A stretch of DNA of 64,000 nucleotides from Capsaspora owczarzaki ATCC 30864 (Eukaryota; Opisthokonta; Filasterea), in contig NW_011887292.1 of NCBI RefSeq assembly GCF_000151315.2, positions 3,398,241-3,462,240 of the forward strand, in the 5' to 3' direction. Made by a program: the position numbers and the translations under genes. The notes under the pieces were generated by a model. The model did not search any database and had not been told where the DNA came from. It saw nothing but the letters and a program-made list of their open reading frames with translations. Position 1 is the stretch's first letter, and each line of letters opens with the position of its first letter. This document shows positions 10,101 through 18,988 of the stretch, piece by piece.

Positions 10101-13100
10101 TTTGAGGGCACCTCGTTCTGCTTTGTCAACTCGCACTTGGCCTCTGGCTCCGAGAAGGTCGCACGCCGCAACGCGCAGTTCTACGAAATTATCAAAGGAC
10201 TCAATCTTGGTCAGAAGGAGCTGACGGGCTTTGACATTGTCTCCCAGTTCCACCATCTCTTCTGGTTTGGCGATCTCAACTACCGCATCGATTTCGCGCC
10301 GCCACAGGTGCTTGAAATGATCTCCGCCCGTCAATGGGAGAAGCTTTTGATGCACGACCAGTTGCTTCGAGCCAAGCGCCAAGGCGCCGCCTTCCACGGA
10401 TTTGGTATGGGGAGGGGGGGTTGTTTGTCTTGGGGGGTTGCTTTTTGTCCGTGCTTTGCATTTGTCTTTCCTTGTTGTGCTAACCTGCTCATGACACAAA
10501 CAGAGGAGGCTCCTATCGCTTTCGCGCCGACGTATCGCTATGAGCGAGGAACGCGCGCAAACTACGACACGCAAAAGAAAACACGAACCAACACGCCGTC
10601 GTGGTGCGATCGTGTGCTGTGGCGCTCATTCCCCAACACCACCATGGAAGTGGTCAGCTACGGCTGCTCCAACAACATTGTGACGAGCGATCACTCGCCC
10701 GTGTTTTCGTCGTTTGCGGTTGGCCTCATCACCCAGTACCTGCCATCGTCCATGCACGCTGCCTCTCCCGAGAGCTTCCGCGTTGACTTTCACTCGCTCA
10801 CTGTCAAGGTATGTTTGCTTTGGTTTTTTTTTTGGTTTTTTTTTCTTCTTTTTGTGTTTCTCAAGGAAGAATTTGGGGACATTCGCTCACCCACTCTCTG
10901 TTTTGGCCCTCCGACTTTGCTCCAACAGTTCAAAACACCCATTGCGACTGGGAAGCGCGATCGACCCCTTCGATTCACGCTCGAGTTCCACGGTCTCTGC
11001 TTGGAGAATCCCGTCAAGACGCGCCCGAACAGGTTGTGGGCGAGCGACCGCGACCGGCGCCACTCCACGCTGAACAACCTAGAGGTCTCGCCCATGTGGA
11101 CGCGCAGCGATTTCCCGGAAATTACGCCGATTTCGTCCGAGCGGGGCTACCTTGAGACCCAGTACCTGCTCATGACAGTCAAGCAGGTCGACACGGACGA
11201 GTCGCTGGGCGAGTGTGCCATTTCGCTGCTCTTCCTGTTTAGCGACAACCCCGTCCCGCTCTCCTGTGACCTCCTTCATCGCGGAGAGCTGACTGGTACC
11301 CTTACGGGCGATGCCTCCGTCAGGTTGCACGACTTCAGTCAAAAGGGCAACTCTGACGGTGACGACGTGTCTGTGCTCAGTTCGTCGTCTTCGGTCCGCG
11401 TTGTTGGGCGACACCAGGCCATGCCATGGCGCAGTTCCATCAGCCAGGCGCTCCCTCCGGCCATCGCCAACAGCAGCAGCTCGCACTCGCCGCTCAAGCC
11501 TCCGGCGACATCGAATGCAAACCGCCGCAGCTGGGCTGGAACTCCCGCCGATGCTGCTCCCGCGCAGCCCAGTGCGACTGCAGGCCCCGCCGGTGCTGCT
11601 CCAAGCGAGTACGCCGTGCCAACCAGCACGAAACGCAGTGCACCGGCGCCTGTCGCTCCAGTGTCCATGCCCGCCTCGGCCATCTATGGAAATGTGGTCC
11701 CACGGGCTGCGGCTGCCTCCTCGCCCGATCAGCAGCCCGGTGCAGCAGCAATTTATGCAAACACCTCATCGCTTGCTTCCCGTCGGACCGACGCAGCCAA
11801 CACGCAGCCATCCGAATACGCCACTCCCGCATCCTCGCGCTCGCAGCAGCATGCGCGCGAGCTGTCTCAGCTGCAGGAGCTCGTTGGAGAGGGCTTCAGC
11901 ACGGACGACGGTCTACGCGCGCTGAAAATGCACAACTTCAACGTCGAGCGCGCCGCCGAGTGGTTGGTTGAGAACAGCCTCGACCACCAGCACCCGACAG
12001 CCGCTTCCCCTTCAAACGAGTACGCCGCTCCTCGGGCCCAAACCAGCGCCGTCGTGGCACCTGTCGTTCTGGAGCCCTTCCTGAAGAACGACCGACGCCA
12101 GTCCAGGAATGTGCACGCCGAGCTCCAGCACTCCTTGACCGAGCTGCAAATGCTTCGAAACGCCCCACCTCCTCCTGCCGCTGTTTCCGTGACTGCTGCA
12201 GCGCCCGAGGTTGTTGCCGTTTCAGAAGCCCAGCCTACCACCACCACCACCGCCACCACCACCCCCACAGATGCAAGCGAAAGCGCCCCACAGCCGGCTG
12301 TGACGGACGCTGAGACCACTTTGTCGGTGCCTGATCCAGCACCTGCAGAGGTTGTGGTGAAACCGGCGAGCTCTGGAGATTTCAATGAGACAGAACGGAT
12401 TGCGCCGACACCAGAAAATGCTGTCGCTTCGGAATCCACCGCCTCCTCTTCCATCACCACCACCTCCTCCTCCTCCTCCTCTGCCGTCGCTGAAGCACCA
12501 GAGCTTTCTTCTCTCGTCGCACCTGTTGCTGCCGAGTCTGCTTTGCCGAGAGCTGTAGCCAAGCCGTCGCCTCCAGCAGCGCTCAAACCCAAGCCCGCAA
12601 AGCCCGCTCGCCCCCAGAGCGTGATTAAGGTAGACAGCTCTGTTGCCGCTGCAGCGACTGTTCCTGCATCCGATCCCGAACCCAGTTCGGCAAAGCGCGA
12701 TGGCCAGGCCGAGAGCACCGCTGAATCCTTCCAGATTTCCTCTGCGGTACAAGCTGCAGAATCAACTACTGCTCCGGAACCCTCCCAGCCAGCTGTTGCG
12801 AGTGTGCTTGCGGGTCAAGCTGCCGCCGCGACTCCTGCTGTGCGTTCTTCTCTTGACGATCTGACTGCATCGATGGAATGGGACGATAGTATCGACGCAG
12901 CCTTGTCGCAGACCTTGTCGGACGCTTCGGCGCTTGCGAGTGCGCACCATGTCAAGGACGAGCGCAAGCTGAGCGACATTCACGCCGAGAAGCACCGAAC
13001 CATCTCTGTCTTGCTCAAGGCGAACAAACCTCCAGCTTCGTTGCACGACTTTTTGGTCCGAGTTCATCTTCAACACCTGGAATCCACTTTTGTAACACAT

Positions 13101-13229
13101 GGCTTTGATGACTTGTCCGTCCTCCGCCAACTCGAAGAAGAGGATTTGGACCAAATGGCCATTACTGACGCGGCGACACGTGCTGCGCTGATGCAGCAAG
13201 TGATAACATGGCGCGAAAGCTTTTGCTAG
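7131..13229 (+). CDS. SHIP-like SH2 inositol 5-phosphatase with PH-like, UBA and SAM domains
   Basis: Exons 7131-7993, 8275-9466, 9553-9661, 9778-10404, 10504-10808 and 10929-13229 give 1798 aa. Order: disordered N-terminus with a Gln run; SH2 at about 245-345 (PPWFHHQLG, then HGVFLVRGSE with the phosphate-binding Arg); PH-like region at about 583-700; 5-phosphatase at about 711-1030 with VYVGTWNLG, FWFGDLNYRID, TPSWCDRVLWRS and TSDHSPVF, all catalytic or metal-site motifs; a C2-like region; UBA at about 1346-1385 (LVGEGFSTDDGLRALK); SAM at about 1737-1797 (LHDFLVRVHLQHLESTF). SHIP enzymes remove the 5-phosphate from PI(3,4,5)P3 downstream of tyrosine kinases at the plasma membrane. Repeated Tyr motifs (EYAVP, LYSVP, VYMNW, IYGNV, EYATP, EYAAP) flank the folded core and look like phosphotyrosine sites. 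UBA is not part of animal SHIP. The introns 10405-10503 and 10809-10928 are multiples of three and stop-free. Confidence 0.88.
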
Positions 13230-13479
13230 AGTGAGCAAAAGCTCTCTTTTTTTTTTGGCATATTGTTTGCTGTTCGATTTGTTTATTCATTTTGTAGTAG
13301 TGTTTGTGTTTGTTTCGCGTTCTGTCGTGCTGCTCTGTTGGTTTTGTTTGGTTTGACAGTTCCGTCCTTCTGGTGCGGGCTGCTCGTGTGCAAACCGTGT
13401 TTTTTTTTGTGACGTTGTCAATAGTTGGCCAACATGTTTGCAATTCTTGACCGCTTGCACTTCACGACAACACATTGCT
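13230..13479. other. Convergent 3' region (SHIP-like / RING)
   Basis: Holds the 3' UTRs of both genes. TTTATT at 13282-13287 reads as AATAAA on the minus strand, about 190 nt past the RING stop codon, and is a possible poly(A) signal for that gene. Confidence 0.35.
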
Positions 13480-14630
13480 TCAACGTTCATTGGTGCTGAA
13501 AGCAGCGTTTTTCTTCTTCTTGGCCCGCCGGGAGCCCGTTCCGGGTACCTGCGGAGGCGGAAACCCGCGCCCGTAGACGTTAAACATGCCTAAAGTCATG
13601 TCGGGGGCCAAGTGGGTGAGGCGTCACAGGTTGTTGAGTGAGCAAATGATGCTGCTGACAGATTCTCAAACCTGGTTTTCACAAAAAAAAAAAAAAAAAA
13701 GCACGCACTCACCTTGCGAAACCCTCGCTCGCTGTCCAGCCTTCCCTTTCCCTTGAGAGAAGGAAGAGTCGTCAAACTCATCGTCAAAGTCGTATTCGTC
13801 TTCTGCTGGCAGCTCGGCAGTCGAGGCATCGTCCGCAGATACCCGCAGGCAATACTCGGACTGGGTGATACCCAGCCACCGTGCCTTGACCAGAAGACAC
13901 GCGAGGTTTGGCATACGTTGAGCGTTGAATGCACCGTCGAGCCCAAAGTGGGTTGAGACTGTCGCGCCAATTTCAATGAATGAGAGTTGGCGGGCAACAG
14001 AAGCGCGCGAACGCAATGTTGATGATATTTTTTACCATGCGAAAACTCGGTCTTGCAGAGCGGGCAGCACGATCGGACTGTCGACCACGTTAATACACAG
14101 CGAATGCTGTATGATAACAGAGATGATGATGCAGTCAGCGATTCATGCAACGACACAAGCGACAGCAGAAGCGCAGCAACAAACACGCCTCACCAGAATT
14201 CATGGAGGCAGGGCGGGAGCTGGGCCTTGGACTCGTCAAACATATCTTCCAGGCAGATGGCGCACACATTCTCGCCAAGCTCTGTGAGCATGGCCGCAGC
14301 GTCCTGAGTGCTTGCGAGGGCCACCGCGGCCATCATGGCACTTGTGTCATCAAGTTTCGCATTGAAGGCGTTGGCGTCGTCGAACTCGTCGGCAGCACGG
14401 CCGTCGTAGTCGTCCGCGTCCTCGTAGTGGTCGTCGAATTCCTCGTCATCATACGTGTCACTGTCGTCCAGTCGCAGCCTTGGGGCCTGGCTGCGTGCGG
14501 ACGAGTGCGACGAATGCACTGCTGCAGGACCGGCACGTGCGCTTGAAGAGTGCCCCGCCGCCGACACGACTCTCGACGCCAGCTTCTCGCCGCCGCCCCG
14601 GGCCTTGCTCTGCGTGGCGTGCTTCGACAT
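13480..14630 (-). CDS. RING-finger (C3HC4) protein, likely E3 ubiquitin ligase
   Basis: Exons 14194-14630, 14036-14106, 13713-13958 and 13480-13589 (transcript order) give 287 aa. The N-terminal third is Ser/Ala-rich and followed by a strongly acidic stretch (DDSDTYDDEEFDDHYEDAD). The RING is assembled across the first intron: CAIC, then CLHEFCIRC, then CCPLCKTEF, giving paired metal ligands in the order C-x2-C, C-x-H, C-x2-C, C-x2-C. Downstream is a second acidic patch (EDEYDFDDEFDD) and a basic C-terminus (GSRRAKKKKNAAF). RING fingers recruit E2 enzymes; the target here is unknown. The last acceptor (after 13590) was chosen because the in-frame sequence upstream of it contains a stop. There is no membrane segment, so it is presumably cytosolic or nuclear. 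Confidence 0.8.
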
Positions 14631-15067
14631 GGCTCTGGGCGACCTCGTTTAAGCAAAGGTTTTTCAGTTCAACAGAATCAAGGCAAACGAAGCTGCCAAA
14701 ATTCGATTGTTGCGCAATGTTTGAAGTTTTGGCCGCTCTCTTTTTGTTCTGCTTCGAGTTGTTGCTTTTGCGTTCCTTCAACAGCGATTGAACGCGACGC
14801 CGAAGCGAACGAACAAGACTGGGCTCGAATTGTGCTTGGTTTTTCAATAGAGCGAAACACGAAGAAAAAAAAGAAAGGAAAAACAGAAAGCAACACGACG
14901 AGAAACAACTCAAATACGCCGAAAAAGCGACCGTTCAAACTGAAGGAGGTGAGAAAATTTCACACTGAATGCATTGTACTAGTATCAATGGCAGAATTGT
15001 GTTTGGAACACCAAGAAATTACAAAAACACACACAGAAACAAAAACCACAAGAAGTGCAGTGCGGCT
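14631..15067. other. Intergenic region (RING promoter / CTH 3' UTR)
   Basis: Two minus-strand genes in tandem. The part next to 14630 should be the RING promoter and the part next to 15068 the CTH 3' UTR. It contains A-rich tracts around 14866-14935. Nothing else recognised. Confidence 0.35.
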
Positions 15068-17720
15068 TTAGGCGGTGGCAACAAACTTTTGCTTGGGCTT
15101 CTTGGCGAGCTCGTCCGAAACCTGCATCCCAACAAAGGCACAACGTGTAAGTCGTTGTTCCCACACAATGCATGCACATATACACACAAGACGCGGCATC
15201 ACGATGAAAAAAATGCGGCGTACAGCGTAAGCAAGAGCGGCACGGAGATCCTCAACCAAGTCCTCCTCATCCTCAATGCCGACAGACAGGCGGATGAGCG
15301 TGTCCGAAATGCCGAGCTTGGCGCGCTCCTCGGCGCTGACACTGGCGTGGGTCATGATGGCGCTACAATTGCAAGGCGCGGCTTCAAAGTCAGAACACAC
15401 ACACATCGCACCAAGCAGAAATGATTCACCCCAAAAAGGCTTGCGAAAACAAACAACACGTACGGAAGCTCGGCCAAGCTCTCAACAGCGCCAAGACTCT
15501 CGGCAAGGGTAAACAGGTGGATCTTCTCAAAGAACTTCTTGGAAGTGGTCATGTCGCCCTTGATGCGGAAGCTGACAACGCCAGTGTAGCCAGAGCATTG
15601 ACGGTTGGCGAGCTCGTGCTGGGGGTGGGAAGGAAGACCTGTTGTTGTACGACGAGAGCAGTGGGAGGAGGAGGTGTGGCGCAAAATGAGTTGCGCTCTC
15701 CTCTCGATCGACAAAAACAATGCAGCAACCAACAACCGAAAAAAAAAACCGGAACGGTGCTCACCAGGGTAGATAACTTCATCGACGCGGTCCGAGTTTT
15801 CGAGGAACTTGGCGATGGCGAGCGCGTTGCTCATGTGTGCCTTCATGCGCACAGCAAGCGTCTTGACACCACGAAGAGCGAGGTAGCAGTCGAACGGCGA
15901 GGGGACACCGCCAATCGCTGCAAAAGACAGACCGCGCGAACACATGCACAGAGACATGTAGAGAATAAGCACATCAATCAACGCAAGCAACCGACAAACG
16001 CGCAGTGCGTACAGTTCTGGTAGTAGCGAAGACGCTCGGCAATAGCATCGTCGCGGCAGCAGACAACGCCAAAGACAGCATCAGAGTGGCCGTTCATGTA
16101 CTTGGTGACAGAGTGCATGACAATGTCCGCGCCAAGAGTGAGCGGGCGTTGGAAGTACGACGACATGAAGGTGTTGTCGACAACAACGATAATGCCAGCG
16201 TGTTCGTGGACAATCTTAGAGACGGCAGCAATGTCGACCAGCTTGAGGGTGGGGTTGGTGGGGCTCTCAATCCAGACGAGCTAGGCAGACCGGCAAAAGG
16301 AAAAGAAAAAAAAACAGAGAAGAAAGTTGGATGTCGAGCACAACACAGCTCGTGGCCGGACAATACAATCACAAAACGTTGCGCACAAACCTTGGTGTTT
16401 GGCTTGATGGCCGCGCGAAGAGCCTGCTCGTTGTTGAGGTCGACCATCGAGACCTGGATGCCGTCGCGGGTGGCAACCTTGTTAAAGTAGCGGTTGGTGC
16501 CACCATAGACGTCGTTCATGCAGATGAGGTGGTCGCCGGCCGCGAGGAGGTGGGTGATGGTAGCGGTGGCCGCAAGACCAGACGAGAAAGCAAAGCCTGG
16601 CAAAAACAATTCATTTGCAAGAACATATTGACATGAGTGTTTTTAAGCATGACAAGCGTGCGGGGAGCAAGAGCGAAAAAACGCGTTAGTCGTTGGGTTG
16701 GTGTCCAAAACCAAACCCAATAACTAAAACCACCATCCGTTCCGCTCACACCAAGCCCCTGTTCTTACCGTGGTTGGCGACCTCGAGCTTGGCAATGCAC
16801 GCCTCGTACGCGTTGCGAGTCGGGTTGCCACTGCGCGAGTACTCGAATCCCTGTCCAAGCAGCACAAGTGAGTTCACACCCCATAACCCTGCCCTTGTTC
16901 GCGCTCAGCGCCACCCCACACATGCAGCCACACGCAATGCACCCATCTCTGCACTGATACGCAATCAAACACAATGCCCTCCTCTCCTCTTTCATGATGG
17001 ACCTCTGGCCTCATTGTCGCATGTGGTCGGTTTGAGCACTGTGACCCATTCCCTTCCCTCGCCCCCCCCCCCAAAGACCAGCCGCCTCTCTTCCCACCTC
17101 GTCCACATCACCATTCGACTCGCTTGGTGCAAAAATGCGTATTTGCTGTTTCAAAACCCCGGTACCCTTCTGGGTCAACAAGTAGGAACGGTCACCGACC
17201 GAATTGAAACGGATTCAACGCGATTTTGCCCCCACTTCTCACTCACTGACTCACTCACTCTCACTCTTCCGCCACCACGCAAACACAAACACAGAGCCGC
17301 ACTACTTTTTGCACTGCCAGCTTCAAACGCAGCAATGACAGCGCAATAAGAAGAAGGGAATAAGAAGAAGGGAGCCAACGAATAAAATAAAATAAAAAGG
17401 CCCACGAGACTTGCTCAACGGAGGTCACGGTCATTGCAATAGGATTTGCATTGAGGAGGTCAGACTTGGTCGTGCTCCAGCAAAACGCGTTAAGATGGAT
17501 GTGATTTGGCTTTATTGTTCTATAGTGGAGTGGAGTTGGAGTGGAGTTGGAGTTGGAGTTGGAGAGCGCTTACGCGGTGCTGGGCAGGGGCGTCCTGCTT
17601 GTAGGTCGTCGCGAGGCTGAGCGGCACAACGACGGCGCCAGTCACAGAGTCGGCTTCCTGGCCAGCGTGGATGGCGTCCGTAGCAAAGTGCTTGAAGGGA
17701 GCAAGTGGAGTGGTGGACAT
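15068..17720 (-). CDS. CTH: Cystathionine gamma-lyase (PLP-dependent transsulfuration enzyme)
   Basis: Exons in transcript order 17574-17720, 16769-16850, 16391-16596, 16013-16280, 15765-15917, 15464-15638, 15224-15362 and 15068-15121 give 407 aa, the usual length. It splits cystathionine into cysteine, 2-oxobutyrate and ammonia, the last step of reverse transsulfuration, in the cytosol. Visible signatures: FATDAIHAGQEADSVTGAVV at the N-terminus, YSRSGNPTRNAYE, the aspartate that contacts the pyridine nitrogen in VVVDNTFMSSYFQRP, and the Schiff-base lysine (about K205) in SVTKYMNGHSD. The C-terminal half has YPGLPSHPQHELA, LFTLAESLGAVESLAELP and LGISDTLIRLSVGIEDEEDL, all close to animal CTH rather than to beta-synthase-type relatives. 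The first intron is long (723 bp); the others are short. It diverges from the TXNDC12 gene. Confidence 0.95.
16851..17573 (-). other. Long first intron of CTH
   Basis: A 723-bp GT-AG intron. It contains a C-run near 17062-17071, A-rich tandem units (AATAAAATAAAATAAAA, about 17380-17398) and a minisatellite of TGGAGT-type units at 17525-17565 next to the donor. No open frame resembling an exon; no RNA gene recognised. Confidence 0.5.
17525..17565. repeat. TGGAGT-type minisatellite
   Basis: About seven imperfect hexamer units of GTGGAGT/GTTGGA type, in the CTH first intron close to its donor site. Confidence 0.7.
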
Positions 17721-18074
17721 GTTTGCTGGTGTTGGTTTGTGTTGTTGAATGTATCAAGACTGAACTTGAACTCACTGAGCAAACAAAACGTCGGAGAACG
17801 GAGACTTTTCTGAGTTTAATCTCCGCTGTCCATCCGTCCATGGCATCCATTTTGGTTGTTTAGATTCAGATTGGTGGAAAACCAAAGCCAAGCCAAGCAA
17901 ACGAGAGTTGTGCGAATTTTGCAATTGTAAACGTCCGGATCCTCTCAATCTCTCTCTCTCTCTCAATCTCTCTCTCCTTCATAGACCTCTCCCATCCATC
18001 GCTCTCTTGAACAGAGTACTGTACCAAAATTACTAAAAACTCACTCACGCCACTAAATCAACTTTGAGCACAAT
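17721..18074. promoter_or_regulatory. Divergent promoter region (CTH / TXNDC12)
   Basis: 354 bp between two outward-facing start codons. It holds CT-rich runs (17938-17987) and one TACTGTA heptamer at 18017-18023, within the larger inverted repeat GGTAC/GTACC-like context also seen at 22178-22200. Confidence 0.45.
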
Positions 18075-18829
18075 ATGCGCGTTGCGATCGCTCTGCTGGC
18101 TGCGAGTGCGCTTTGCGTCGCGTTCGCTGCGCACTACGCCGTGGGCTACGCCGCAGGTCCTCAGGCCACCCCTGACGGCGCGCTCGGCCGTGGCTTTGGC
18201 GACAAGTACGCGTGGTACAAGCTGGACGCCGGCATTCGCCTGATCGCAGACACGGGGCGTCCGGGCATGATTGTCGTGCACAAGTCGTGGTGCGGCGCTT
18301 GCAAGAGCCTCGGCCCCGTGTTCGCGGCAGCCAAGCCAGTCCTCGACGAGGCGCACAACTTTGTCATGATCAACGTCTTTGACGACGAGGAGCCCAGCAC
18401 GCCCGACTTTGGACCCGGTAAGGGAGCAAGCAAGCAAACAAGCAACGATGCATATGGATTTTGCTATGTATCTCAGACTCGCATTTTCTATTCCCGTGGG
18501 AATTGTAAACCCCCCCCCCCTTCTAACACTTTGGAATATATTCTCCCGTCTCCTCAAAACAAAACAAAAAAAAAAAAAAAAACTCGGGCCATCGGGACGC
18601 TCGCACAGACGGCAAGTACATTCCGCGCATCATGTTCACGGACGGCCGTGGTCGCATTCGCACAGAAATCACCAGCCCAAACCCAAAGTACAAGTACTTT
18701 TATGCCCAGCCGAACGACATTGTCAACTCGATGCACGCCGCCCTGGCCTTGGCCAACAATCTCAAGAACGCTGCGGAACAAGTCGCTGAGCCCGCCACTC
18801 ACGAGCACTCTGGTCATGCCGAGCTTTAA
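18075..18829 (+). CDS. TXNDC12: ER thioredoxin-fold protein, TXNDC12/ERp18 type
   Basis: Exons 18075-18417 and 18609-18829 give 188 aa. It begins with a clear signal peptide (MRVAIALLAASALCVAFAA). The thioredoxin active site is WCGAC in HKSWCGACKSLGPVFAAA, the same four-residue spacing and near-identical surroundings as animal TXNDC12. Family-typical FVMINVFDDEEP and DGKYIPRIMFTD follow, and then YKYFYAQPNDIV. The C-terminus GHAEL is a KDEL-like ER-retrieval signal. Such proteins reduce or shuffle disulfides in the ER lumen. The gene is divergent from CTH and convergent with the NADAR fusion gene. The intron (191 bp) contains C- and A-runs. Confidence 0.92.
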
Positions 18830-18988
18830 GTCTATTTGGGTGAATGTGTGTGTGTGTACGTATGTGTGTGTGTGGGTGTGTGCAGTGGTTGTTGTTTCGG
18901 TGATTTTGAAACTCTTGAAAATCGCATGTTGTATTTATCCAATATGCACCACTTTCAGCGCAAATACTGTAACTTGTTGGACGCTGCT

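Noticed and set aside
10405-10503. Treating the SHIP-like phosphatase as continuous through this segment
   Set aside because: The segment is open but has GT and CAG ends and interrupts a conserved 5-phosphatase motif; splicing it restores the family sequence.
11867-12718. 283-codon minus-strand frame opposite the low-complexity part of the SHIP-like gene
   Set aside because: Mirrors Ala/Thr/Ser-rich codons; no independent features and it lies wholly inside a long exon.
13596-14186. 196-codon minus-strand frame as a separate gene beside the RING protein
   Set aside because: It runs through an intron. The RING second exon and the family cysteines are recovered only with the spliced model.
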